From Anaerophaga thermohalophila DSM 12881 (GTDB lineage Bacteria; Bacteroidota; Bacteroidia; Bacteroidales; Marinilabiliaceae), in contig NZ_AEWI01000020.1 in assembly GCF_000191885.1 (NCBI RefSeq), positions 33,770-97,769 on the forward strand: DNA of 64,000 nucleotides, written 5' to 3'. Shown one piece after another: positions 26,109-35,951 of the stretch (the stretch's first letter is position 1; every line of letters begins with the position of its first letter). A program made the translations under genes and the position numbers. The notes under the pieces were generated by a model. The model made no database searches and was not told the DNA's origin. It saw only the letters and a program-made list of their open reading frames with translations.

Positions 26109-29096
26109 TTAAAATTCAACATTAACACCAAAAACAAACGATTTTGTCTGGGGATAAGTCCCCCAGTCGATGCCCTGAACGGCACCACTATTTCCCCATT
26201 GGTTAACTTCGGGATCCATACCCGAATAGTTGGTAAGAGTAAGCAGGTTGGTAGCTGTTACATAAGGCTGCAACCTGGCTATTCCCAGCCGGCTTAGGAA
26301 AGCTTTTTTAAACTCATAGGCAAGGGTAATGTCTTTTACTCTTAAATAGCTGCCATCTTCAACAAAATAAGAAGATGTTTTGATATCAAATCCGGCTTTA
26401 GGCGTATCGGTGATCTGGCCGGGAATTCTCCAACGGTCGAGAACCTCTTTCGACTGATTCTTGCCGTCATACATACCTTCAGTTTCGATACGCGAAGCAT
26501 TGTAAATGTCGTTGCCATAACTTCCCTGGAGCAATAGGTTCAGAGAAAAGCCCTTGTAGGAAACAGTATTGGTCATCCCAAAAGTAAAATCAGGATTGGG
26601 GTCACCAATATAAGTCCGGTCAGTAGTAGAAATAATACCATCTTTGTTGACATCGCGATACATTAACTCCCCTGTTTCGGGATCAACGCCATCGCTGATG
26701 TATCCGTAAAAGCCGCCCAATGGTCTCCCGGGTTCAATGCGAACTGCATATTCATTGACAAATTCACTTGTGACAGCATAGTTGTAAACTTTGGTCAGCT
26801 CAAGAGCAGTCAGTTCATTGCGATTGAATGAGATGTTAAAATCGGTATCCCATCTGAAGTTTGGGTGTGTTATGTTGTGAGAATTCAACATGAACTCAAA
26901 GCCGGTATTTTTCATTTCACCCTCATTTCGACTTATTGTATTTGCAGCCGCTGATCCTGCAGGAAGATCTACATTCATCAGCATATCTGTGGTCTTCTTA
27001 TAGTACCAGTCCATGTTAAATGTCAGGCGATTTCTTAAAATAGTAAAATCAACGCCCACATTTGTCTGGGTAGTGGTTTCCCAGGTAAGATCGGTGTTAC
27101 GCAAATTGGCCTGTCTAAGAATGACCGTGGCATTCTGGTTACCTTCCTCCCACCAGTTTTGGCGAATAATATTGTAACGTTCCAAATAGGCATAGTCGCC
27201 AAGTCCCGACTGATTACCGGTTTGTCCCCATCCACCTCGAATCTTCAGATCATCGATCCAGTCAATACCGGACATAAAAGGTTCGGATGATAAACGCCAT
27301 GCTGCTGAAGCAGATGGGAACCAGCCCCATCGGTGATCGGGATGAAGCTTGGAAGAACCATCGGCACGCATATTTAAAGTCAACAAATATTTGTCGCTGA
27401 AGTTGTAAGCCAGACGACCAAACCAGGACATAATAGTCCACTCGGAGGCAACTGTACCATTGTCTGGCGATATTTTATTGGCGGCATTCAATGTTTTTAT
27501 GCTTCCATCACGATAATGAGAAGCACTTTGATAACTCTGCGACCATTCAGAGGTGGTTCCGGAGCTGCCCGCCATTAAATCAAAACTATGATTGCCAAAA
27601 GATTTGCTATAGTTCAGTACATTATCATAGACCATTACCGTACTAAGCGAGCGGGTGTCGCCGCCCAGTCCGTAATTTGATCTGCCCCAGGATGTTTTAA
27701 CCGGGTCAAGGAAGGAGACAGAGTGATTATAGCTCCTGTCAAGAGTGATAGAAGATTTCAAATTCAGACTGGGAGCAAATTTTATCTCAACATGTCCTGT
27801 AGCAAGTAAACGTTGAGTATTGGATTCATTGTCCTCACTTCTTGACATGTTTTCAACAGGATGTGTAATGTTTACCCCGTAAAAATTGTTGTAATACTGG
27901 TCAGGATTTTCGGGATCCCATATTGGCGCATAGGGTGGTGTATTAATTACCGACAAGACGACGCCTGCCCGGTTTGCTCCTGTTCCTGAAATAATACCAT
28001 TCCCTGTATAATCTGAATAGGAAATGTTTGCACCAACATTCAGCCACGGACGTATTTCATTCTCAAGGTTAGCTTTGAAATTGTACCGTTCAAAGAACGA
28101 TACCTCAATAATACCTTCTTCACGGGTATAACCGCCGGTTATATAATAATTCATTTTTTCATCACCATTGGAAGCAGAAATCTGATAATTCTGTGTCAGT
28201 GCTGTTTGGTAAGTTTCATCGTACCAGTCAGTCTGATCAGTGAGATTATCGGGCAAAGTAATGTTCAGCTCCATATCGCTCAGCAATTCACGATATTGTT
28301 CAAGATTCAAAGGTTCTATTTTATTGGTTAAGTCTGTAATGCCAATATGACCGTTGAAAGTAATTTTTGCTTCGCCAGAATCTCCGCTTTTGGTTGTAAT
28401 TATCACGACTCCGTTGGCAGCACGCGATCCATAAATAGCTGCTGAGGATGCATCCTTCAATATCTGCATGCTTTCAATATCATTCGGAGAGAGATAAGAA
28501 ATATCGGTCATTGGAACCCCGTCTACAACATACAAAGGATCGTTATTACCATTTAAAGAAGTTGTACCACGAACCCGCACAACCATGCCTGCATCCGGAG
28601 ACCCGTTGGGTTTAATGACAGAAACTCCAGCAGCACGTCCCTGAATGGCTTGTGCTACATTTGTGATAGGTTTCTTTTCCAGTTCCCTGGTAGAAACAGT
28701 TGATATGGACGTGGTGACATCCTTTTTCTTTACGGAACCATAACCGATCACTACCAGTTCATCAAGGGTAGCCAGCTCTTCCTCCATTTGAAGATTGATG
28801 ACGGTACGGCCGTCAACCGGAATTTCAGTTGTTTTCATCCCGATGAACGAAAATACAAGCGTTGCTTCAGGATCAGCAGAAATGCTGTATTCACCATTCA
28901 TGTCGGTGATTGTCCCCGTAGTAGTTCCTTTTATAATGACCGAGGCTCCTGGTAAAGGCATATTCTGCTCATCCGTAACAGTCCCGCTAACTGTCAGTTC
29001 CTGAGCCACCCCCTGCTGAGTAAACATGAAAAGCCCAATCAAAAGGAGTAAACTGCATAAGATTTTTCGTTTCAAAATTCTCGTTTTTTTCTTCAT
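26109..29096 (-). CDS. SusC/RagA-family TonB-linked outer membrane protein
   Basis: TonB-dependent importer of oligosaccharides, 995 aa. A signal peptide (to about 31) is followed by a carboxypeptidase-regulatory-like domain (VSGTVTDEQNMPLPGASVII), a plug with the SusC signature (LYVVDGVPM, IYGSRAANGVVIITTK) and a 22-strand barrel ending in FVFGVNVEF. There is no STN domain, so it is not of the sigma/anti-sigma signalling type; regulation more likely comes from the LuxR-type propeller sensor nearby. First gene of the run SusC, SusD, GH30, binding protein. Confidence 0.95.
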   Translation of the reverse strand: MKKKTRILKRKILCSLLLLIGLFMFTQQGVAQELTVSGTVTDEQNMPLPGASVIIKGTTTGTITDMNGEYSISADPEATLVFSFIGMKTTEIPVDGRTVINLQMEEELATLDELVVIGYGSVKKKDVTTSISTVSTRELEKKPITNVAQAIQGRAAGVSVIKPNGSPDAGMVVRVRGTTSLNGNNDPLYVVDGVPMTDISYLSPNDIESMQILKDASSAAIYGSRAANGVVIITTKSGDSGEAKITFNGHIGITDLTNKIEPLNLEQYRELLSDMELNITLPDNLTDQTDWYDETYQTALTQNYQISASNGDEKMNYYITGGYTREEGIIEVSFFERYNFKANLENEIRPWLNVGANISYSDYTGNGIISGTGANRAGVVLSVINTPPYAPIWDPENPDQYYNNFYGVNITHPVENMSRSEDNESNTQRLLATGHVEIKFAPSLNLKSSITLDRSYNHSVSFLDPVKTSWGRSNYGLGGDTRSLSTVMVYDNVLNYSKSFGNHSFDLMAGSSGTTSEWSQSYQSASHYRDGSIKTLNAANKISPDNGTVASEWTIMSWFGRLAYNFSDKYLLTLNMRADGSSKLHPDHRWGWFPSASAAWRLSSEPFMSGIDWIDDLKIRGGWGQTGNQSGLGDYAYLERYNIIRQNWWEEGNQNATVILRQANLRNTDLTWETTTQTNVGVDFTILRNRLTFNMDWYYKKTTDMLMNVDLPAGSAAANTISRNEGEMKNTGFEFMLNSHNITHPNFRWDTDFNISFNRNELTALELTKVYNYAVTSEFVNEYAVRIEPGRPLGGFYGYISDGVDPETGELMYRDVNKDGIISTTDRTYIGDPNPDFTFGMTNTVSYKGFSLNLLLQGSYGNDIYNASRIETEGMYDGKNQSKEVLDRWRIPGQITDTPKAGFDIKTSSYFVEDGSYLRVKDITLAYEFKKAFLSRLGIARLQPYVTATNLLTLTNYSGMDPEVNQWGNSGAVQGIDWGTYPQTKSFVFGVNVEF

Positions 29097-29947
29097 TGCA
29101 TTTTGTTTTAGTTAACATTGCTATTTTCTCTGACGGTATGTGAAGAACTATTAAAAATTCAAAAGCGAAGTAAATTTTTCGACAACAAGAAAAGAAAAAA
29201 CAGCTTACATCTTAGTTACACCATGCCGAAGAAAAGCACATTCTTTTCTACTTCATTCCAGTATATATTACTGATTTATTGATGATAAAAGAAATAAAAC
29301 AGGATTACTGATGGAGGAAAATGTTGCTTGTATATTTTTCTACATTGGTATAAAAAATAGTCGAAGGTATTTATCGAAAAACCTGCCCGGAGTTATCAGA
29401 AGAACTCGCATATTTGGTTTTATCCATCTTCTTTAACGAAACGAGTATGACAAAGTTTATACAACAAGGATATGTATAAGTTCTTGCATGCGAGTTCCAT
29501 CCGGCCTTAATAAATAAATTTTATACGGATAAAAATGCTTGCTATGCAAGTTTCAATTCGAAAGTGAAATGAATTTCATCACGAACCTCAAATAGCTTTT
29601 TTCGTACAAGAGCCTGTAAACTTACTCATTGCTTTTACAAACAATGACAATCATTGATCTTTCGCAACAAATTATTAAGACAAAAATAAGCTTGCTTAGG
29701 TGCACGGTATTTGGAGGCTTTTGCCATATTTATTTACACTTTATCCAACTAATATCTCTATATTTTATTTATTTTTAGCATTTAGGAAGTTATTCAGCAT
29801 ATCCTAACATAGACAAGTCAAAATCAAACAGGCTTTTAAAAATTAATTAAAATATTCCCTTCTGTAATCTTTATTAATAAAGAGATGCAGAAGGACTTTA
29901 AAAATATTATGCAAAAAAACGAATATAAAAACAAAAATCTCACCAAC
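29097..29947. other. Divergent intergenic region between SusC and GH43
   Basis: No gene is supported. It holds the promoter of the Sus run (not assigned), an R1 copy at 29436-29530 and a degraded inverted R1 piece at about 29397-29432. The frame of the GH43 gene is open upstream to 29885 but lacks coding character there. Confidence 0.6.
29436..29530 (+). repeat. R1 dispersed repeat, near complete
   Basis: ACGAAACGAGTATGACAAAG begins it and TTATACGGATA ends it. The 3' stem here is CATCCG/CGGATA, a paired change from CATCAG/CTGATG in most copies. Confidence 0.75.
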
Positions 29948-31528
29948 ATGAAATTACATTTTTCAATACTCATTATTCTTATTTCCGGCTTCTTATGGAG
30001 TTCATGCTCAGAAGCCGAAAAGAAACAATTCGCTCAAAATCCGGTAATTTTTGCCGATGTACCCGATATTTCCATCATTCGCGTGGACGACACCTACTAC
30101 ATGAGCAGCACCACCATGCACATGAGCCCGGGCGTGCCCATCATGAAATCCAAAGACCTGGTCAACTGGAAGATTGTCAACTATGCTTACGACACTTTGG
30201 CCAACAACGAAGCGCTGCGTCTTGAAAATGGCCAGAATGCTTATGGACTGGGGTCCTGGGCAAGCAGCCTGCGTTACCATGAAGACACATTCTATGTTTC
30301 TACCTTTTCGGCAACATCGGGGAAAACACACATTTATAAAACAACTGATATCGAAAAGGGCCCCTGGGAAGCCATCAGCTTTGAGCCGGTTTTACATGAC
30401 AACTCTCTCTTCTTCGATGACGACGGTAAAGTTTATATGATATATGGCGGCGGCGATATCCGTATTGCAGAGCTAAAAAAAGATTTATCCGGCATCAAAC
30501 CTGATGGTATAAATCGGGTAATTATTCCTGATGCCGGGAAGGTGGCTTCCGATAACCTGATGCTCCATGCCGAAGGTTCCCAGGTAATAAAACACGACGG
30601 CAAATATTACGTTTTCAATATCACCTGGCCCCGGGGTGGAATGCGAACAGAGATAGTACATCGTGCCGACCAGATTACCGGCCCTTATGAAGGAAAAGTT
30701 GTCCTCGAAGACCGCGGAATTGCTCAGGGCAGCATCATAGACACCCCCGAAAGCGACTGGTATGCATACATGTTCCGCGATTATGGCTCTGTAGGCAGAA
30801 TCCCATACATTATACCCGCGAAATGGGAAGACGGATGGCCTGTCTTGGGGAAAGACGGAAAAGTACCCGATACACTGGATATTCCTGTTAAAAACATCGG
30901 TGTTTCCGGTATTGTTACATCGGATGACTTTAATGTCGACAAGCTGGCACTTGCCTGGCAATGGAATCATAACCCCGACAATCGCTACTGGTCTTTAACC
31001 GAAAGAAAGGGCTATTTGCGGCTGACCAACGGGCGCATTGATGACAATGTGGAGCAAACCCGAAACACCCTGACGCAACGCACTTTTGGCCCTGTAAGCT
31101 CCGCCTCTACCGCCATTGAAGTTGAAAACATGAAAGATGGTGATGTTGCAGGTATCGTAGCCTTGCAGAAAAGATACGGATATGTGGGCGTAAAAATGGA
31201 AGACGGTTCCAAATCAGTGATCATGGTTAGCGCCGAAACGGAAGAACCCGTAGAGCTGGAAAGTATTCCTCTGGAAAGCAACAAATTATGGTTAAAAATT
31301 GATTGTGATTTCAGAAACAGAAGAGATAAAGCCAGGTTTTATTACAGCCTGAACGGCGTGGATTGGAAGCCAATTGGAGAAACCTTGCAAATGGCTTACA
31401 CCTTACCTCAACACTTTATGGGATATCGCTTTGGCCTGTTCTCTTTTGCCACCGACACAACCGGAGGTTTTGTCGATTTCGATCATTTTAAAATTAGTGA
31501 CAAAATAACCGATGCAATGAAAGATTGA
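29948..31528 (+). CDS. GH43 family glycoside hydrolase, lipoprotein
   Basis: Family 43 five-bladed propeller glycosidase, 526 aa from the ATG at 29948, chosen because it opens a lipoprotein signal with Cys20 (LWSSC). The frame has 21 more codons upstream that are lysine/asparagine-rich and unlike a signal peptide. The probable base is Asp40 (ADVPDIS) and the general acid Glu209 (HAEGSQ). The C-terminal 180 residues form a beta-sandwich (DUF1349/concanavalin-like) as in GH43_12-type enzymes, which act as beta-xylosidases or alpha-L-arabinofuranosidases. It stands before the GH95 gene in the same direction. Confidence 0.88.
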   Translation: MKLHFSILIILISGFLWSSCSEAEKKQFAQNPVIFADVPDISIIRVDDTYYMSSTTMHMSPGVPIMKSKDLVNWKIVNYAYDTLANNEALRLENGQNAYGLGSWASSLRYHEDTFYVSTFSATSGKTHIYKTTDIEKGPWEAISFEPVLHDNSLFFDDDGKVYMIYGGGDIRIAELKKDLSGIKPDGINRVIIPDAGKVASDNLMLHAEGSQVIKHDGKYYVFNITWPRGGMRTEIVHRADQITGPYEGKVVLEDRGIAQGSIIDTPESDWYAYMFRDYGSVGRIPYIIPAKWEDGWPVLGKDGKVPDTLDIPVKNIGVSGIVTSDDFNVDKLALAWQWNHNPDNRYWSLTERKGYLRLTNGRIDDNVEQTRNTLTQRTFGPVSSASTAIEVENMKDGDVAGIVALQKRYGYVGVKMEDGSKSVIMVSAETEEPVELESIPLESNKLWLKIDCDFRNRRDKARFYYSLNGVDWKPIGETLQMAYTLPQHFMGYRFGLFSFATDTTGGFVDFDHFKISDKITDAMKD

Positions 31529-31644
31529 ATCCGCCACCTGAGCCTCGTTTTCGCACCAGGGAAACCGGTGATAATACTAAGGAAAGACACCTTCGTGATA
31601 AGGTGCCCGTCAATAAAAAGCCGGGAAAGTTTCTTATTCATTAT

Positions 31645-31767
31645 ATGTCTGTTCAGAAAGTGCCGGTTGAAAAGCTTGCGAAACCGCCAAAAACGGGGTT
31701 TACTTTTCATAAATGAGTATTTTGGCGACAAGCATGACACAGTAAATAACACTTTATGGACAGACAT
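31645..31767. repeat. R3 inverted-repeat element, copy b
   Basis: The ends are ATGTCTGTTCAGAAAGTG and CACTTTATGGACAGACAT. It is in inverted orientation to the copy at 6383-6505 when the inner sequence is compared. It ends 30 bp before the GH95 start. Confidence 0.8.
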
Positions 31768-31797
31768 TATTTAAATTTCTGCAAACTCCAATAAATC

Positions 31798-34284
31798 ATG
31801 AGAAAATTAAACATTATATCAGCGATACTCCTCAGCTTCTTTTTGGGAGCTTGTGCCAAAGAAATGGCACAAAAAACTGACCTTAAATTATGGTACGATA
31901 AACCGGCTAATGTATGGAATGAAGCGCTTCCCATCGGTAATGGACGCCTGGGAGCAATGGTATTCGGCGATCCCGCCAATGAAAAAATCCAGCTGAATGA
32001 GGAAACTTTTTGGTCAGGTGGTCCCTCGCACAACGATAATCCTAAAGCGCTTAAAGCGCTTCCGAAAGTAAGGCAACTGATTTTCGAAGGTAAATACTAT
32101 GAGGCCGAAAAGATGGTTAATGAAAGCATGGTTGCAGAACAGTTGCATGGCTCCATGTATCAGACCATAGGTAATTTAAACCTCTCTTTCGACGGACATG
32201 AAAACTACACTAATTATTACCGTGAACTCGACATTGAGAATGCCCTTTTTTCGACAACATATACAGTAAATGATGTGAACTTTAAACGGGAAGTTTTTGC
32301 CTCTTTCCCCAATCAGATTATTGCTGTAAAGCTATCTTCCGACCAACACGGAAGTTTATCCTTCACTGCCAGTCTGAACGGGCCTCTGGCAAAAAACACG
32401 CAAGTATTAGATACCAACATCCTGGAAATGACGGGCATATCGAGTTCCCACGAAGGTGTGGAGGGGCAGGTAAAATTCAACACCCGGGCTAAAATCCTGA
32501 ATGATGGCGGAAAAATAAAGACTGATGGGAACAAAATTACCGTAACAAAAGCCGATGAAGTGGTCATCCTGATATCGATGGCCACCAATTTTGTTGACTA
32601 CAAGACACTATCCGCGAATGAAAATGAACAATGTCAGAAATTTCTGTCAGAAGCCTCGCAAAAATCTTTTGCAGAATTAAAGAACGCCCATATCAAAGAC
32701 TATCGTAAATACTTCACACGGTCTTCTCTAAATCTGGGCACGACACCAGCCAGCGAGTACCCCACCGATGTCAGAATTAAAAACTTTTCTCAGACCAACG
32801 ACCCCGCTCTGGTGGCACTCTATTACCAGTTTGGACGTTATTTGCTGATTTCGAGTTCTCGTCCGGGCGGTCAGCCGGCCAATCTGCAAGGAATATGGAA
32901 TAACAGCACACATCCTGCCTGGGACAGTAAATATACTATCAACATCAATACGGAAATGAATTACTGGCCGGCCGAAAAATGCAATCTCACTGAATTGCAT
33001 GAGCCCCTTATACAAATGGTCAGAGAGCTGTCGGAAACCGGCTCACATACTGCCCAAACCATGTACGGATGCGACGGATGGGTAACTCACCACAACACGG
33101 ATATCTGGCGTATTTGCGGAGTAGTAGATGGTGCCTTCTGGGGCATGTGGCCCATGGGAGGAGCATGGCTTTCTCAACACCTGTGGGAAAAATTCCTTTA
33201 CAATGGCGACATGAAATATCTCGCATCAGTCTATTCAATAATGAAATCAGCATGTCGGTTTTATCAGAATTTTCTCATTGAAGAACCTGTAAACGGATGG
33301 CTGGTAGTTAGTCCGTCCGTCTCTCCTGAGAATGCACCCGCCGGTCGTCCTTCAATCACTGCCGGCGCAACCATGGACAATCAAATTCTGTTTGATCTTT
33401 TCTCCAAAACGATAAAAGCAGCAACTTTACTGAATCAGGATGAAAACCTCATCAGCGATTTCCGAAATATTCTGGACAGCCTGCCCCCAATGCAAATAGG
33501 TCAATACGGACAATTACAGGAATGGATGGAAGACCTGGACAGCCCTGAAGATAAGCACCGTCACATCTCCCACCTGTATGGTTTATATCCTTCCAACCAA
33601 ATCTCGCCCTATTCCTCACCCGAATTATTCGAAGCAGCACGCACGACACTCCAACACAGAGGAGATGTATCCACTGGTTGGTCAATGGCCTGGAAAGTCA
33701 ACTTTTGGGCGCGTATGCTCGATGGCAATCACGCCCGTAAACTTATCAAAGACCAACTGTCACTGGTTGATCCGGGAAAAGACGGCCGAAACGGTGGAAC
33801 CTATCCCAACCTGTTGGATGCGCATCCCCCTTTTCAGATAGACGGAAATTTTGGTTGTACCGCAGGAATTGCTGAAATGCTGCTGCAAAGTCACGACGGA
33901 GCCATACATTTTTTACCTGCCCTCCCCGATGAATGGAAAAATGGAGAGATAACAGGACTTAGAACACCGGGAGGATTCGAAGTCAGTTGTAAATGGGAAA
34001 ACGGCCAACTAATTAAGGCCGAAATAAAGTCGACACTGGGTGGAAATTGTAGAATACGGGTTCCGAACGATATTGCTTTGAAAGATGGTGCAAAACTGAA
34101 ACAAGCTTCCGGCACAAATCCAAATCCTTTCTTTGAAAAGGCTAAAATCAAAGACCCAATAATATCAGAAAAGGCCGAATTAACAAAACCCAGGTTGCCC
34201 AATACTTATTTGTATGATTTTCCAACTGAGGCCGGGAAAACGTATACTATTGTAAAATTAGAGCATAACCCCGAAGATGTCTGA
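31798..34284 (+). CDS. GH95 family alpha-L-fucosidase-type glycoside hydrolase, lipoprotein
   Basis: Glycoside hydrolase family 95, 828 aa. The family comprises inverting alpha-1,2-L-fucosidases and some alpha-L-galactosidases. Lipobox FFLGAC (Cys19). The N-terminal beta domain begins LKLWYDKPANVWNEALPIGN, characteristic of GH95. The catalytic alpha/alpha barrel includes NLQGIWNNS, a stretch with NTEMNYWPAE, and the C-terminal DGNFGCTAGIAEMLLQSH. Together with the MFS permease downstream, it suggests fucose or galactose recovery from a sulfated or branched glycan (inference). Confidence 0.93.
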   Translation: MRKLNIISAILLSFFLGACAKEMAQKTDLKLWYDKPANVWNEALPIGNGRLGAMVFGDPANEKIQLNEETFWSGGPSHNDNPKALKALPKVRQLIFEGKYYEAEKMVNESMVAEQLHGSMYQTIGNLNLSFDGHENYTNYYRELDIENALFSTTYTVNDVNFKREVFASFPNQIIAVKLSSDQHGSLSFTASLNGPLAKNTQVLDTNILEMTGISSSHEGVEGQVKFNTRAKILNDGGKIKTDGNKITVTKADEVVILISMATNFVDYKTLSANENEQCQKFLSEASQKSFAELKNAHIKDYRKYFTRSSLNLGTTPASEYPTDVRIKNFSQTNDPALVALYYQFGRYLLISSSRPGGQPANLQGIWNNSTHPAWDSKYTININTEMNYWPAEKCNLTELHEPLIQMVRELSETGSHTAQTMYGCDGWVTHHNTDIWRICGVVDGAFWGMWPMGGAWLSQHLWEKFLYNGDMKYLASVYSIMKSACRFYQNFLIEEPVNGWLVVSPSVSPENAPAGRPSITAGATMDNQILFDLFSKTIKAATLLNQDENLISDFRNILDSLPPMQIGQYGQLQEWMEDLDSPEDKHRHISHLYGLYPSNQISPYSSPELFEAARTTLQHRGDVSTGWSMAWKVNFWARMLDGNHARKLIKDQLSLVDPGKDGRNGGTYPNLLDAHPPFQIDGNFGCTAGIAEMLLQSHDGAIHFLPALPDEWKNGEITGLRTPGGFEVSCKWENGQLIKAEIKSTLGGNCRIRVPNDIALKDGAKLKQASGTNPNPFFEKAKIKDPIISEKAELTKPRLPNTYLYDFPTEAGKTYTIVKLEHNPEDV

Positions 34285-34420
34285 AAAGACCTATTTTTAT
34301 TCTGTGGGTCTCAGTACCTGCTTCGGGAGAATTTTCAGACAATCCCGACAGTTACCACAGGGCGAAATAATCCTATGCAAAAACTATGGATTGGTTTTAG
34401 ATTGTTTGGAATGAATACAT

Positions 34421-34561
34421 GAGCCCGGTCTAAAAAGCATCTTTGTTGCCAAACTCATTGTTGTTTTAAATTTTTGCATCCTCATTAACAACAAGTTAAC
34501 TCCGATACAAAAATTTAAAACGCCTTGATTTTGACAAAAATATGCTTTTTATACTGCACTC
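34421..34561. repeat. R2 palindromic element, complete copy
   Basis: Starts GAGCCCGGTCTAAAAAGC and ends TATACTGCACTC, 141 bp. It lies between the convergent GH95 and ferritin-VIT1 genes. Confidence 0.85.
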
Positions 34562-34568
34562 ATAACTG

Positions 34569-35432
34569 TTAAACATCAACCCCCAGCAGAGCATTTAACC
34601 CAAAACCCACCAAAAAGGAAAAGGCAGCAACCCCCATACTTATTGAAGCCATTTCCCAAAATCGTTTTTTAAAATCAAGATCTTTGACAACAGAAACATA
34701 ATAATTAAACCCCCAGATAATTAATAATGCAAGAACAAGAACAATTCCTAATGCCACAAATTTATTATCCACAAGGAAAAAAGGGAGAATGAGCAAGATA
34801 ACCGTTGCCAAATACGAAATGCCGGTATAAAGAGCAGCTTCTTTGGCCCGCGGATCACCTTCTGTCTTAGTGGAAAGAAACTCCGACGCTGCCATTGAAA
34901 GAGCGGCCGAAATACCCGTAACCAATCCGGCGATGGAGATTATTTTGGTTTCCCCCAGGGCAAGAGTAAATCCGGCCAAAGCCCCTGTTAATTCCACAAG
35001 GGCATCATTAAGCCCTAAAACCACCGAACCGACAAAAGTAAGATTGCCGCCTTCCAGCATTTTCAGAATTTCCTTTTCATGTTCCCCCTCTTCCCTGGCA
35101 AAATCTGCCGCCTCGGGAAAATATCTTGCCTGACGGACATAATTATCTGCGCCGGTACCTTCCTTTTCCTCCATTAGTTTCAAAGCAAAGGACAAGCCCA
35201 GAAAACGCGCCAGTAATAAAGTCCGGTACAGCCGCCACTTATCGGGTTTCACCTGTTGCCCGGTTTTTGATTCCCAAAAAGCTGCATGTTGTTTTTCCTG
35301 ACCTGCAATACGGTTGAGAACCTCTGCATTTTTTGAATTTTTAGTCTTTCCGGCGAGTCGTTTATAGATATGATATTCTGTTATTTCTGTGCGCTGCGCA
35401 GCAAGCGCATACTTTCTGGCCTGAGCATCCAT
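34569..35432 (-). CDS. Ferritin-like/VIT1 fusion iron transporter (MbfA-like)
   Basis: A 287-aa fusion of an N-terminal rubrerythrin/ferritin-like domain (residues about 1-135, with AAQRTEITEYHIY, GQEKQHAAFWE and EEGEHEKE as metal ligands) and a C-terminal VIT1/CCC1 membrane domain (about 140-285, five helices, including GLNDALVELTGALAGFTLAL). The layout is that of MbfA-type proteins, which export iron or manganese from the cytosol across the inner membrane. It is not related in function to the neighbouring sugar genes. Confidence 0.88.
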   Translation of the reverse strand: MDAQARKYALAAQRTEITEYHIYKRLAGKTKNSKNAEVLNRIAGQEKQHAAFWESKTGQQVKPDKWRLYRTLLLARFLGLSFALKLMEEKEGTGADNYVRQARYFPEAADFAREEGEHEKEILKMLEGGNLTFVGSVVLGLNDALVELTGALAGFTLALGETKIISIAGLVTGISAALSMAASEFLSTKTEGDPRAKEAALYTGISYLATVILLILPFFLVDNKFVALGIVLVLALLIIWGFNYYVSVVKDLDFKKRFWEMASISMGVAAFSFLVGFGLNALLGVDV

Positions 35433-35646
35433 TTTTCTGAATTTTTATAAACTGCGTACAGTATAAACTTCTAAAATACTTACTCCGCCAAATTTACGAA
35501 TTTCGTTTGAGAGCGCCTGTCGTGCCAGCCAGAATCTTCACCTCGCCAGAAAATATAAAGCCTCAAAAGGAATAAAACGACACAAACTTCGAACAAAAAT
35601 CATTTTAAACCCGGATGGTTTGATCTACTACCCTGATTTTAGTAAT

Positions 35647-35788
35647 GAGCCCAGTCTAAAAAGCATCTTTATTGCCAAACTCGTTGTTGTTTTAAATTTT
35701 TGCATCCTCATTAACAATAAGTTAACTCCGGTGCAAAAATTTAAAACGCTTGGATTTTGACAATAAAGATGCTTTTTAGACTGCACTC
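35647..35788. repeat. R2 palindromic element, complete copy
   Basis: GAGCCCAGTCTAAAAAGC to AGACTGCACTC, 142 bp, in the 519-bp gap between the ferritin-VIT1 and MFS genes. Nothing else was recognised in that gap. Confidence 0.85.
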
Positions 35789-35951
35789 AGTAATATATTT
35801 TGTTATTGTCCTGCCACCGGCAAATTAATTTCCGAAACCTGAAAGGTGCCAGGCTTAACAACTCTTTGCAATTTCGCATTAATGAACGAAAGATCATCTT
35901 TTGATAAAAAAAATCATGTGTCTTTTCAGAAATAAAAAAATTTTTCAATAA

